This document shows, piece by piece, positions 19,050 through 28,021 of a DNA stretch of 64,000 bases. This DNA comes from Eubacterium sp. (GTDB taxonomy: Bacteria > Bacillota > Clostridia > Peptostreptococcales > Anaerovoracaceae): the NCBI GenBank assembly GCA_017533915.1, contig JAFWHX010000013.1:124001-188000 (forward strand), written 5' to 3'. The notes beneath the pieces are model-generated. The model was not told where the DNA came from. It did no database searches and saw only the letters and a program-made list of their open reading frames with translations. Numbering within the stretch: the stretch's first letter is position 1; each line of letters starts with the position of its first letter. The translations under genes were made by a program, and so were the position numbers.

Positions 19050-19655
19050 ATGGTTCTGATAAATTATGATTACAAGAGAGTGAGAGTCGTTGTACAGGAT
19101 GACCCGGACCGCCTTTCCGACCCTGACAGGAGAGATGACCCGGAACTCAGCATGTATTTTCCATTCATTCACAGCCGTGGTGATGGAAACATGGAGATGA
19201 CCGGGATCGCTTTTGAGTCTTCTCCCGATTACGGCCTGCATGAATTCGGACGGGATGAGGAGAGCATCAATATCTGCGGATATCAGATTTTTGAGAGCGA
19301 AATAAAGGACATAGAGCTGCTGACGAATGTGATAGATGACTATATATCTTCTCAGGACCAGAAGATCCGTAAGCTCCTCGATTCTGTCAGAGCCGTCATA
19401 GCAGATACTATTCTTGACGCGGAGGAAAAGATCAGCTGGGGCATGCCGACCTGGTACAGGAAGCATAACCTGATCCATTTCGCGGCACAGAAGCACCATA
19501 TAGGGCTTTATCCGGGGCCAGAAGCTGTTGAGCATTTCAGCGATGTTCTGGATCACAAAGGATTCAGATACAGCAAGGGAGCGATACAGATCCCATATGA
19601 CAAAGTCGAGCTCGATCTTGTCGAGATGATAGCTGAATACGTTAATGCGATTTAA
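19050..19655 (+). CDS. DUF1801 (YdhG-like) domain protein with N-terminal extension
   Basis: The last 110 residues (from about IDDYISSQDQKIRKLLDSVR through MPTWYRKHNLIHFAAQKHHI to IPYDKVELDLVEMIAEYV) are a textbook DUF1801 domain, a small frataxin-like fold of unsettled function. The first 90 residues are acidic and do not belong to that family. There is no strong ribosome site for the ATG at 19050, so either the extension is genuine or the original start was lost and the frame merely stays open. A terminator follows 50 bases after the stop. The gene is isolated on the plus strand. Confidence 0.7.
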   Translation: MVLINYDYKRVRVVVQDDPDRLSDPDRRDDPELSMYFPFIHSRGDGNMEMTGIAFESSPDYGLHEFGRDEESINICGYQIFESEIKDIELLTNVIDDYISSQDQKIRKLLDSVRAVIADTILDAEEKISWGMPTWYRKHNLIHFAAQKHHIGLYPGPEAVEHFSDVLDHKGFRYSKGAIQIPYDKVELDLVEMIAEYVNAI

Positions 19656-19705
19656 ACTGCGTTAAGGTCTCACCGTCCTATCAAAAGTATCACTAATATA
19701 ATCAC

Positions 19706-19761
19706 AAAAAGGGGCTTCTGTTCTAAGTGCTGAATGAGCACTTGGAGCAGCAGCCCCTTTT
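19706..19761. terminator. large bidirectional terminator
   Basis: Outer stem AAAAGGGGCT / AGCCCCTTTT enclosing an inner stem AAGTGCT / AGCACTT. It separates the converging DUF1801 gene and the lipoprotein gene at 19812. Confidence 0.85.
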
Positions 19762-19811
19762 CGATCTCTTGATCTGCGATCAGGCTATGTATTAAGCTTA
19801 CGATCTTATGC

Positions 19812-20705
19812 CTAAAGCTTTACCGGATCCTGACCCTCATCCTGATACTGTGTGACTTTAAGGCCTGTAGCCTGTACGTAGTTCGCCACCGCTTCTTTTC
19901 TGAGAGCTTCCATCTTCTTATCGTCTGAGTACACCTTCATGAACTCATCATACTTGTCGCCGAATATCTCTTTTGCAGACGGCTCAAAGCTTCCTCCGTC
20001 TTCTACAGCCTCAAAGCTTTCTCCTGTATAAAATTCACCGTCTTTGACCAGATGGATCTTTCCCGGATAGCTTCCGCCCGACTGCATCTTGAGGGTATCG
20101 CCTTCTACCTTATAATTGTAGATCTGATAATTACCCGCTACATCAACTGAGCCGTCTTCATTCTCGACTTTGTCGATTATGCATACTACAGGAATACTGA
20201 TCGTATCTTCATCGATTTCATACTGCTCCGGAAATGCAATTGCCACGTACTCATAAGCAGCACCCTCTACAGGGTCGTCTCCCATGTAGCCGTAGCCGCC
20301 GTAGAATCTTGTCGGTTCTGCCGCTTCTTCGCTTTCTTCCCCTGACTGTCTCTCAAATACCAGTCTGGCTCCGAAAAGGTCTGCGATGATGTTGTCGCCG
20401 TCCTCTGTAAAGTTCAGCTTCAGGTCTCCTTTCGTCTTGAATCCATCATCAGTCGGCTCCCAGGTGAAATCCTGTGTCTCTCCCTGAGCAATGGACTGTC
20501 CGGTACCATCTCCTTTGATCTCAATTGTCCAGTCCTCATCAAAGTCTTCTGACTCTTCCTGAAACTCCATTGCTGCGATCTTCCATGTCCCTACGTACTT
20601 GCTGTCAGAAAGATCTTCTTTCTTGCTTCCTCCGCCACAGGACGTAAGCGCGATCGCTGAAAGGATCATGACTGCGATAAGAACTGTTGAAATAATCCTT
20701 TTCAT
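19812..20705 (-). CDS. lipoprotein with C-terminal module shared with the anti-sigma-like protein at 55.1 kb
   Basis: 297 aa. Signal peptide with lipobox LTSC, then a lipocalin-like strand-rich part (YVGTWKIAAMEF; DGDNIIADLFGARLVF) that resembles small extracellular binding folds. The last 90 residues contain SGGSYPG and end QDEGQDPVKL. The same layout, SGGSYPG about 90 residues from a C-terminus ending WDPIKL, occurs in the protein at 55134-56699, so this is probably a distinct domain. GGGG 7 bases before the ATG at 20705 fixes the start. Function unknown. Confidence 0.8.
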   Translation of the reverse strand: MKRIISTVLIAVMILSAIALTSCGGGSKKEDLSDSKYVGTWKIAAMEFQEESEDFDEDWTIEIKGDGTGQSIAQGETQDFTWEPTDDGFKTKGDLKLNFTEDGDNIIADLFGARLVFERQSGEESEEAAEPTRFYGGYGYMGDDPVEGAAYEYVAIAFPEQYEIDEDTISIPVVCIIDKVENEDGSVDVAGNYQIYNYKVEGDTLKMQSGGSYPGKIHLVKDGEFYTGESFEAVEDGGSFEPSAKEIFGDKYDEFMKVYSDDKKMEALRKEAVANYVQATGLKVTQYQDEGQDPVKL

Positions 20706-20859
20706 TTCATTACCCCTATTCATTAACTTCAGACAATAGCTTACCCAATAATTATATAACAAGCAAAGAACAAAATCTCTGAAATTACCTTAAGGCTTTG
20801 CAGGCAGCTGCTCTTTTCATGCTGCAGTCTCTGATAGTTCAGTGTTGCCTTCTGTGCTG

Positions 20860-22074
20860 TTATATAAACACGTATCTCTTCATCCTGTCAAAAGCCTCTT
20901 CAAGCAGTTTCCGTGGTGATGCGAGATTCAGGCGCACATGGCACAGCCCTTCGAACTGCCGTCCGTCCTGCCAGCCCACTCCGACCTTCCAGCCTGCCCG
21001 GATCATTTCGTCTATATCTCTTCCTGAATTCCGGCAGTATTCGGTAAGGTCGAGGAACATCATGTATGTGCCTTCGCCGATGCTCGTCTTCACACCTGGG
21101 ATATTTTCAGTGATATAGTCGTAAGCCCAGCGTACATTCCCTTCTATCACCTGCATCAGTTCATTCACCCACTCGCGGCCTTCTTCACTGTAAGCCCCTA
21201 TAAGTGCGTGCATGGAGAGCACATTCATTTCATTGTAGCTGGTCTTTTTTCCCTGTTCCGTTATGATTTTGCGCAGCCAGTCGTTATATATTATGTGATA
21301 GCTGCTTACCAGGCCTGCGAGGTTGAAGGTTTTGCTCGGGGCATATGCCGCGGCTGTGTGCTCTTTCGCCCAGGTGCTCACGCTTTGGAGCGGTATGTGC
21401 TCGCAGCCCGGGAAGACCAGATCCGCCCAGATCTCGTCGCTGATCACCGTGACGTCGTTCGCCTCGAACACCGCCGCTGCCTGCTCGAGTTCCTCACGTG
21501 TCCATACGCGGCCCGTCGGATTGTGCGGCGAGCAGAATATCACGACTTTGATGTCGTTCTCCTTGATCTTCCGGTCCATATCATCAAGATCCATACGCCA
21601 TCTGCCGTCGCCCTCATCAAAGACCAGCGGACTGTAGACCGATCTCCTGCCGAGACCTTCTACGTCACTCCTGAATCCTACATACACCGGGCTGTGCAGC
21701 AGTATGCAGTCACCCGGCTCAGTCAGGACCTGTACAGCGCTGGATATGAATCCGTGCACGCCGTTCTCGTATCCGATGTGCTCTTTAGCAAGGTCCTTAT
21801 GATATCCGCCGAACCTGCGCCATTCGATGATCGACTGATAATACTCATCAGAATAATCAAAATAACCGAACAGAGGATGCTCTGCTCTTTTTATGATCTC
21901 TCTTGTGACGGCAGGACACGTCGCGAAGTTCATGTCCGCGACCCAGAGCGGGATGAAGTCAAACCCTTCATCAGGGGAAGACGGCTCCACGCCCCACTTG
22001 AACTTCCCGACCATGTCATAAGCCGCGGCATCCTTACCCGTCCTGTCTACTATAGTCTCAAAATCATATTTCAT
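20860..22074 (-). CDS. patB: MalY/PatB-type PLP-dependent C-S lyase
   Basis: Fold-type I aminotransferase family, 404 aa. LWVADMNFATCPAV at the N-terminus, FCSPHNPTGRVW, SDEIWADLVFPG and the PLP-binding Lys in APSKTFNLAGL mark the cystathionine beta-lyase/MalY clade, which releases pyruvate, ammonia and a thiol from cystathionine or cysteine. Length is normal. It stands alone between two secreted-protein genes; a 25-bp direct duplication (22105-22153) lies between its start and the next gene's stop. Exact substrate not decidable. Confidence 0.9.
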   Translation of the reverse strand: MKYDFETIVDRTGKDAAAYDMVGKFKWGVEPSSPDEGFDFIPLWVADMNFATCPAVTREIIKRAEHPLFGYFDYSDEYYQSIIEWRRFGGYHKDLAKEHIGYENGVHGFISSAVQVLTEPGDCILLHSPVYVGFRSDVEGLGRRSVYSPLVFDEGDGRWRMDLDDMDRKIKENDIKVVIFCSPHNPTGRVWTREELEQAAAVFEANDVTVISDEIWADLVFPGCEHIPLQSVSTWAKEHTAAAYAPSKTFNLAGLVSSYHIIYNDWLRKIITEQGKKTSYNEMNVLSMHALIGAYSEEGREWVNELMQVIEGNVRWAYDYITENIPGVKTSIGEGTYMMFLDLTEYCRNSGRDIDEMIRAGWKVGVGWQDGRQFEGLCHVRLNLASPRKLLEEAFDRMKRYVFI

Positions 22075-22153
22075 GTAAATTCAGTCCTTGATTATACTCT
22101 GACCAGGATCACGCACTGCTGTGATTACCGGGATCACGCACTGCCGGAATGAT

Positions 22154-24898
22154 CTACTTCACTTTCCTGCTGGTCTTGACTTTACTCCATTTCCCATAGT
22201 ATTTCTTGCCGTCCACTTTCACGTATCCGCGGACTCTGAACTGATATGACTTGCCCTTCTTGAGCTTCTTGACAGTCTTGACGTTCTTCGATGAGCTGAC
22301 GTTCTTCCATTTCTTAGTGCCCTTTTCTCTGTAGCTGATCTGATATCCTGAAAGTCCTGAAGCTTTCTGGTTCCTGACAGTCACCTTTACCGCCTTCTTT
22401 CCGGTATCCAGTCTGCTCACAGAGCCTTTCGCAGGGGCTATGATGAAATAGCCGTCTTCCGCCTGCTCCATGTGCTCTTTAAGATTAACGGCATGCATTA
22501 CCGCCTTGCCGCATTTTACGTTATTGCTGAATTCAATGAGATAATCCCTTCCGAGCACGAGTTCTGAGTATTCGCTTTCCCCAAGTGGCCAGCCGTCTGC
22601 TTTTGCTTCCGGCTTCAGCGGCTTTCCGGTATATGTAAATACGTCTGCATTAACAGTATACGGCGCGATCATATGTAGATTCTCTACCTCAAACGTCACG
22701 ATCCCTGTACCTACTCCTTCGATCTTTGCAAGAAGTACGCCTTTACCTGCTTTCTTTGCCGTGATCGTCGCTATGTCAGGATGTCTGGCAGGATCTTCGA
22801 CCTTAAGATCCACCAGCTCTTCGCTGCCCTTTGCGAGCTCCCAGGTGATCCCGGATCCTTCCGGAAGATCTGTGTTCCCGACCAGCATGCACCTATAAGC
22901 CGTAGAATTCAGAGAATTCTCAAACAGGCAAAGCCCATTTTTGAGACCATAAACGAAGATATCAAAGCTGAGATCGGAACCGTTCTCCGGATCAGTCTTT
23001 TCGCAATATCCTTTAATAGGGAAGTTGTCATATTCGTCGCCTTCAAATGCGGCTTTACCGAACAGCTCTGTCCTCAGCTCCTCATCAGAGTAGTCATACC
23101 ATTCGCTGTCTACATATATATAACTTTCCTTTTCATTGATGATCCCCTTCTGATATGAAGTGTCGTACTGTGTTGCCTGTTCCTTGCTCATTCCTACAGG
23201 TACGTTTATCGTATATGCGTCACCTGATGATTCAGGGATCTTCTGAGTTATCACTATCGAATACCGCTGTTCTTTCGCGATCTGGATCTTATCGACATTG
23301 ACCGGTGTGACCGGTATCTTGTGGAATCCGCCGTACTGGAACGTCTCTGTACCCTCTGCGACAACAAGGCCGTCTTCAGGATTCGCTGCATCTTTTGCGA
23401 GCAGGTATACCTTGTAGTCAACAACTGTTCCAGGCGCCGCGGTCTGGCATGAGATGTCTGTAAGGATTTCATTATAGTCAGCTGTGAAGACGTTGCTCAT
23501 CTTTACTTCGCTGTCGGCCAGTGCTGCGTTCATTCTCATGACCGGCATGAAGTCGTGCTCATCGATCACATATCCTGTTTTTGTTACCGGCTTATCAAAT
23601 GCCAGTGCTTCAGGATTCTCGATAGTCCTGTCATAATATGACAGCCAGAAATATCCGGTGTTAACGTCAGATGTCGCTTTATACGGAGCTTTTTCCTGCC
23701 CCTCTAAAAGTCCCCAGTCGCCTTCGTCAACATTAGGGAATTCCTCCTCTTCAGATCCCCAGCTGTTCTTCACGAGCCATGCTCCGTCACCCTCCGGCAG
23801 AGGCCTTTTATCGTTCGCAGGATCTCCGAAGTTCTCTTTAGGATAGTTGTCGTCATATCCTACGATCAGTACAGCGTGATTGGATCCTGAGATCTCCGGG
23901 TTAAAATAGGTCCAGTTATCTTCATTTGCGACCATGTATACTTCTTCATCACCATATGACTGAGGATCGCATGCGAAGCCGATCTCCACCGCACGTTTCT
24001 TATTCAGCTGATCCTTTATCGCTTCTGTTCCGTCTGGATCATACTCATATCTGTTGCTTGTTTCTCCAACTGGGATATGTTTCGCCGGGGTCGGAAGCAT
24101 GTATGATTCCTTGAGCACGAAGTTCTGCTTGAATCTCCAGCTTTCATCTACTCCCCAGTAATCCTTTTCAGAGTAAGAAAGCTTTTTGTGTACTCCATCA
24201 ACCCATCCTCTTACCACAGTAGGGTTGTCATAGTCAAGTGTTCCGTCCTTGAGTACCTTCGCTCCCTGATACTTAAGAGATATGTCTCTGCTCTCTGCTA
24301 CAGGGCCCATTCCCGATGAGAATGTATTCGTCGCCAGAAGCGGGAAACCACCATTGTTCAATCCGTCACTTATCGTGAGTCCGTCGTTTATGTAAGTTCC
24401 CTCTCCGTTCTGCGGGTTTGTCGGATCATCGATAGGCTTCACAACAAAATTCGCAAGGTGCTTTTCTGACAGGTTAAGGATCTCCTTACCGTCCGCATCC
24501 CTGCCGTTGGTGCTTCCTACCTGCGAAGGACTCGTGCTGTACAGCTCATTTCCCTCCGCATCCTTATTGAGTTCTTCATTGCCCAGGATACTGGTCTCCG
24601 CGGCGCCGATCGCAGCAAAGCCCCAGCAGGTCCCGAACGGAGCCTGGCATTTTACAGGAGTAACATAGCACTTGCCGTCCACATCTCTCAGATCGAGCCT
24701 GGAATCAAAAGCTGCTGTCAGCTTCAGGCCGTCATCAGTATAATCATACGGATCAACTGACTCATCCTGGAATGAAGCGGCAAGTTCCTTCACTCCTTTG
24801 CCGAATTCTTTCTCTTTTGCAAATACAGCTGCGTCCGCAGAAACAGCTGTAAACAGCATTGCCAAAGTAATAATGACCGAAACAGTTCTCTTTCTCAT
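22154..24898 (-). CDS. secreted C1A cysteine peptidase with lectin-like domain and fibronectin-III tail
   Basis: 914 aa, paralogue of the 13.9-kb peptidase. Signal peptide, then the papain-like domain with Gln85 and Cys91 in KCQAPFGTCWGFAA, His341 in NHAVLIVGYDDNYP and Asn378 in KNSWGS. The lectin-like domain starts near YFWLSYYDRT. The C-terminus differs from the paralogue: an MBG-like segment (VFTYTGKPLKPEA) followed by a fibronectin type III-like domain (LSGYQISYREKGTKKWKNV) and a basic end. The start at 24898 is preferred over an ATG 21 bases upstream because AAAGGGA precedes it. The conserved Cys/His/Asn suggest activity; two differently tailed copies suggest different wall or glycan targeting. 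Confidence 0.92.
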   Translation of the reverse strand: MRKRTVSVIITLAMLFTAVSADAAVFAKEKEFGKGVKELAASFQDESVDPYDYTDDGLKLTAAFDSRLDLRDVDGKCYVTPVKCQAPFGTCWGFAAIGAAETSILGNEELNKDAEGNELYSTSPSQVGSTNGRDADGKEILNLSEKHLANFVVKPIDDPTNPQNGEGTYINDGLTISDGLNNGGFPLLATNTFSSGMGPVAESRDISLKYQGAKVLKDGTLDYDNPTVVRGWVDGVHKKLSYSEKDYWGVDESWRFKQNFVLKESYMLPTPAKHIPVGETSNRYEYDPDGTEAIKDQLNKKRAVEIGFACDPQSYGDEEVYMVANEDNWTYFNPEISGSNHAVLIVGYDDNYPKENFGDPANDKRPLPEGDGAWLVKNSWGSEEEEFPNVDEGDWGLLEGQEKAPYKATSDVNTGYFWLSYYDRTIENPEALAFDKPVTKTGYVIDEHDFMPVMRMNAALADSEVKMSNVFTADYNEILTDISCQTAAPGTVVDYKVYLLAKDAANPEDGLVVAEGTETFQYGGFHKIPVTPVNVDKIQIAKEQRYSIVITQKIPESSGDAYTINVPVGMSKEQATQYDTSYQKGIINEKESYIYVDSEWYDYSDEELRTELFGKAAFEGDEYDNFPIKGYCEKTDPENGSDLSFDIFVYGLKNGLCLFENSLNSTAYRCMLVGNTDLPEGSGITWELAKGSEELVDLKVEDPARHPDIATITAKKAGKGVLLAKIEGVGTGIVTFEVENLHMIAPYTVNADVFTYTGKPLKPEAKADGWPLGESEYSELVLGRDYLIEFSNNVKCGKAVMHAVNLKEHMEQAEDGYFIIAPAKGSVSRLDTGKKAVKVTVRNQKASGLSGYQISYREKGTKKWKNVSSSKNVKTVKKLKKGKSYQFRVRGYVKVDGKKYYGKWSKVKTSRKVK

Positions 24899-25078
24899 CT
24901 TTCTTTTCCCTTTCACCATAAACTATATGCTGCCGTTATTTATCAGTTATACACTGTATTTATTATCCTACTATTAAAAACCTATGTAAATAATGTGAAT
25001 GAATTCCCGGCATTTTTAAAAAATCCCTGAATCATCACATACGCGCTTTCCTCAACCCGTGTCTGCCTTGCGGCACAG

Positions 25079-25087
25079 TGATATACT
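25079..25087 (+). promoter_or_regulatory. extended -10 promoter of the YitT-family gene
   Basis: TGATATACT lies 55 bases before the ATG at 25143. The rest of 24899-25142 contains no gene. Confidence 0.45.
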
Positions 25088-25142
25088 ATGTAAGAGGCCA
25101 TCACCGAATAACAATTAGAAATGAGCAGCTGAAGGAGCAGAC

Positions 25143-26069
25143 ATGATAAAGGATTCCTCATACAAAATAAAAAAATTTATAACTACATCTCTGATAATAC
25201 TTCTTGGAAACGCGATGAGCGCCATGTCGCTTTCGTGTTTTGCCCTGCCGTATAACATGGTGGTATCCAGCCTTTCTGGCATAGGGCGTACCATGAACCA
25301 TCTGTTCGGGTGGGACATACCGATAGTAGTAGGCGGAATCACCGTGATACTGTTCGCCGCGGGGCTCATAGTCCTGGGAAAAAGATTCGCGATGTCCGTC
25401 GCAGTCGGAGCTTTCAGCTTCCCGCTATTCCTCGCTTTGTTCCAGAACATGGAAGAGCTCCATCATCTTGTCGATGACCCGCTCCTCGCCGCGATCTGCG
25501 CCGGTGTGCTCGACGGCGTAGGGATCGGGATCATTGTAAGGGCAGGCGGCGCTACAGGAGGTATCGATATTCCTTGCATCATACTAAACAAATATACCGG
25601 GATAAAAGTCGGGACTGCCATGGCCGTGACTGACATCTGCATCTACATGATGCAGCTCCCATTCACAAGGCCGAACGGAGTGATTCTCGGCATACTGTAC
25701 GCATTGATATATTCGATAATAATGAACCAGATCGCCGTTATGGGACAGGGCGGAGTTCAGCTTCTTGTAGTTTCGGATAAATATCCGGAGATAAACGAAG
25801 AGCTCCTTCATCAGGGTTTTGGAACTTCAATCATCCCCATCACCAGCGGATATCTGCATGAAGAAAAGCATCTCCTTATGTGTGTCTCCTCCACAAGGTA
25901 CTGTGGTACTGTAAAGAGCACGGTGCTGGAGATAGATCCGCACGCCTTCATCACCATGACCAACGTGAACGAGATCAACGGGAACGGGTTCACTACCATT
26001 TTCTCCGATGAAGACTACATAGAAGATGTAACAAAGAGAAGCGCCGGAGCGCCCTCGATAAACGCGTAA
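25143..26069 (+). CDS. YitT-family membrane protein (DUF161/DUF2179)
   Basis: 308 aa. Five or six membrane segments make up the YitT domain, with the conserved GxxTGGIDIP near residue 142 and a proline-rich turn FALPYNMVVSSLSGIG near residue 33. The last 80 residues (VSDKYPEINEELL to FTTIFSDEDY) are the cytoplasmic DUF2179 domain. Family members are widespread in Firmicutes and their transport role is unsettled. GGAG lies 5 bases before the ATG. It converges with the flavodoxin gene and shares its terminator. Confidence 0.92.
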   Translation: MIKDSSYKIKKFITTSLIILLGNAMSAMSLSCFALPYNMVVSSLSGIGRTMNHLFGWDIPIVVGGITVILFAAGLIVLGKRFAMSVAVGAFSFPLFLALFQNMEELHHLVDDPLLAAICAGVLDGVGIGIIVRAGGATGGIDIPCIILNKYTGIKVGTAMAVTDICIYMMQLPFTRPNGVILGILYALIYSIIMNQIAVMGQGGVQLLVVSDKYPEINEELLHQGFGTSIIPITSGYLHEEKHLLMCVSSTRYCGTVKSTVLEIDPHAFITMTNVNEINGNGFTTIFSDEDYIEDVTKRSAGAPSINA

Positions 26070-26098
26070 AAAAAGGACTGCAGAATTACTGCAGTCCT
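26070..26098. terminator. bidirectional terminator overlapping the end of the flavodoxin gene
   Basis: GGACTGCAG / CTGCAGTCC with loop AATTA and a run of seven A/T. On the minus strand the loop contains the TAA stop of the flavodoxin gene itself. Confidence 0.9.
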
Positions 26099-26748
26099 TC
26101 GATCCACGATCTCAGCTCATCTTCTGATGCACTTCCGCTGAATCTCTCTCCTTCGAGCCAGTTACCGCTCCCTGCGTTATCGGCGAGGTTCTGACCACTT
26201 CTTCCTATGCCACTGCTGCCAGATGTGCAGAACGGGATCATAGTGATCCCATCAAAGTCATAGCTTTCCACGAAAGTGTCCATTATTCGTGGTTCTTCGC
26301 CCCACCAGATAGGATATCCTATGTATATAGTTTTATATCCATCAAGAGATACTTTGTCACTTCCGATCTCTGGGCGTGCGGTCTTGTCATTCTGCTCATG
26401 AGTAGTACGACTGTCCGAATCGTTCCAGTCGATGTCGCCATCAGTATATTCCTGAGCAGCTTTGATCTCGTAAATATCCGCGCCGGTGATGGACGCGATC
26501 TTCTCTGCTACAGCCTTTGTGTTACCTGTTACGGAAAAGTATACGACAAGAGTCTCATCTCCGGAGCCGCTGTCATTTGATGCAGGCGCTTCAGTCTGTT
26601 CTTCGGCCGAAGCAGATCCTGTCCCCTGCTCCTCAGTCTCCGCAGAGCCTGCTCCCTCCTCGGCAGCCTCTCCAGAACTTCCTCCCGAGCATGCAGAAAG
26701 CCCTGCGATCAGACAAAGTGCCAACAGTATTGAAATTATCTTTTTCAT
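26086..26748 (-). CDS. flavodoxin-like lipoprotein
   Basis: 220 aa. Lipobox LSAC, a 45-residue low-complexity Glu/Ser/Gly linker, then a flavodoxin fold with the FMN phosphate loop YFSVTGNTKAVAEKIA and the aromatic IYIGYPIWWGEEPRIM near the flavin. A membrane-anchored extracellular flavodoxin is likely to take electrons from a quinone or ferredoxin-linked system. It is the last gene of the TetR-ABM-decarboxylase run on the minus strand, 13 bases after the decarboxylase-cupin gene. Its last codons form one arm of the terminator. Confidence 0.92.
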   Translation of the reverse strand: MKKIISILLALCLIAGLSACSGGSSGEAAEEGAGSAETEEQGTGSASAEEQTEAPASNDSGSGDETLVVYFSVTGNTKAVAEKIASITGADIYEIKAAQEYTDGDIDWNDSDSRTTHEQNDKTARPEIGSDKVSLDGYKTIYIGYPIWWGEEPRIMDTFVESYDFDGITMIPFCTSGSSGIGRSGQNLADNAGSGNWLEGERFSGSASEDELRSWIEGLQ

Positions 26749-26761
26749 AATTTACTCCTTG

Positions 26762-27517
26762 CTATTTCAACTTACCATAATCTTCATCTGATACAGGCTC
26801 GAGCCACTCGTTTCCGGTCTCCTCTCCTGCGACTTCGATCGCGAGATGTGAGAACCAGGAATCTGGAGCTGCACCATGCCAGTGTTTGACCTCTGCCGGG
26901 ATGTTGATCACTTTCCCCGGGGTCATCTCTACAGCTTCTTTGCCCCACTCCTGATAATATCCTCTGCCGCCGATGCAGATGAGCATCTGGCCGCCGCCTT
27001 TCTTTGCATGATGGATGTGCCAGTTGTTGCGGCATCCCGGCTCAAAAGTGACGTTGAATACCGGAACCTGCTCGGTGGAGACCGGCGCCAGGTAGCTTTG
27101 TCCTACGAAAAACTCTCCGTATGGATTCGGCTCTCCGATCGGGAAACAGATAGTGTTTTGATATTTATCTTTTTCCGTGAGCTCAGGAATGTCTTCCCCC
27201 CAGATCTTCTTGGCGAGGTTGAAAACTGCCCAGCCTTTTGGCCATCCGACGTACATAGCTGCATGTGTGATGATAGCGGCGATCTCATCTTTTGTTACTC
27301 CGTGCGCTTTCGCATTCTGCAGGTGGTACTCCAGAGACGAATCAGTGATCCCGGATGCCATCAGCGAAACGACAGTGATGATGCACCTGGTCTTGATGTC
27401 GATCGCTCCGTCATTCCACACTTCGCCGAAGAGCACATCATCGTTAAGATGTGCGAACAGCGGAGCAAAATCCCCAAGATTATCTCTTCCTGCTGTCTGA
27501 ACGATTTTTTCACTCAT
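26762..27517 (-). CDS. carboxymuconolactone decarboxylase-like / cupin fusion
   Basis: 251 aa in two domains. Residues about 30-110 are an AhpD/CMD-like alpha-helical domain (KTRCIITVVSLMASGITDSSLEYH, VTKDEIAAIITHAAMYVGWPK) without the CxxC of AhpD. Residues about 150-235 are a cupin with metal ligands in WHIHHAKKGGGQ and in VKHWHGAAPDSWFSH. Such fusions occur with quinone and flavin enzymes, and the neighbours here (ABM protein, flavodoxin) fit a redox or detoxification pathway. GGAGG precedes the ATG. Substrate unknown. Confidence 0.9.
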   Translation of the reverse strand: MSEKIVQTAGRDNLGDFAPLFAHLNDDVLFGEVWNDGAIDIKTRCIITVVSLMASGITDSSLEYHLQNAKAHGVTKDEIAAIITHAAMYVGWPKGWAVFNLAKKIWGEDIPELTEKDKYQNTICFPIGEPNPYGEFFVGQSYLAPVSTEQVPVFNVTFEPGCRNNWHIHHAKKGGGQMLICIGGRGYYQEWGKEAVEMTPGKVINIPAEVKHWHGAAPDSWFSHLAIEVAGEETGNEWLEPVSDEDYGKLK

Positions 27518-27533
27518 TATTCTGCCTCCTTAT

Positions 27534-27599
27534 GTCTAAAAGTATGTTCACTTCTGTCTAAAAGTATGCTCACTTGTGTCTAAAAGAATGTTCACTTCC
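27534..27599. repeat. three tandem 22-bp repeats at the ABM gene end
   Basis: Units at 27534-27555, 27556-27577 and 27578-27599 differ by one to three bases. On the minus strand each reads AAGTGAACATACTTTTAGAC or nearly so, containing AAGT-N6-ACTT. The unit nearest the ABM gene contains its last Lys codon and TGA stop, so the other two duplicate the gene's 3' end. They lie in the leader of the next gene. Confidence 0.9.
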
Positions 27600-27924
27600 T
27601 GATAAACTGCTGATTCCTGTCAAGAACGTCGTCGGTACCTGACGTGTATCTTTCTACTGTCATATGCAGATCGTATTTTTCTCTTAGCTCAGCTATCTCG
27701 CTCATCATTTGTGAAGCGTGATGGATATCCAGCGATTTCTGATCTTTCCAGCTGTCTATGAGAAGAACTGTTTCGGGGTCTTTCATCGGAATGAAATACT
27801 CATACTTTTCATTGCCCTCTTCTGCTCTGATCGCATCAGCGATACCGCTCTTTTCCATTTCCTCGGCAAACGCTCTAGCGCTCCCATTTTTCCCTGTATA
27901 ATACAGATTCACCGTTATGCTCAT
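27592..27924 (-). CDS. ABM-domain (antibiotic biosynthesis monooxygenase-like) protein
   Basis: 110 aa dimeric ferredoxin-like fold: ITVNLYYTGKNGSARAFAEEME, then YEYFIPMKDPETVLLIDSWKD and a final helix-strand region. Similar proteins (YgiN-type) act on quinols. GGAGG precedes the ATG. It follows the TetR gene by 97 bases and precedes the decarboxylase-cupin gene; between them lie the three 22-bp repeats, the first of which overlaps its stop codon. Confidence 0.9.
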   Translation of the reverse strand: MSITVNLYYTGKNGSARAFAEEMEKSGIADAIRAEEGNEKYEYFIPMKDPETVLLIDSWKDQKSLDIHHASQMMSEIAELREKYDLHMTVERYTSGTDDVLDRNQQFIRK

Positions 27925-28021
27925 TTCTCAGATCCTCCTGTTCTATCTGTTTTTCTCCGCCTGCTCATCATTGCCCGATCACCGACTTTTTCGCCGGTAA
28001 TGAGATATATGTTGTTTATTC

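Noticed and set aside
18954-19556. 200-codon minus-strand frame opposite the DUF1801 gene
   Set aside because: Complement of a recognisable domain; no start signal and no family features.
22105-22153. Another duplicated gene tail behind the second C1A peptidase
   Set aside because: A 25-bp direct repeat (GGATCACGCACTGC twice) is present but it does not include the stop codon or coding sequence.
27534-27599. Iteron-type replication origin or CRISPR-like repeat
   Set aside because: Only three copies, no replication gene, and the first copy is the 3' end of the ABM gene.
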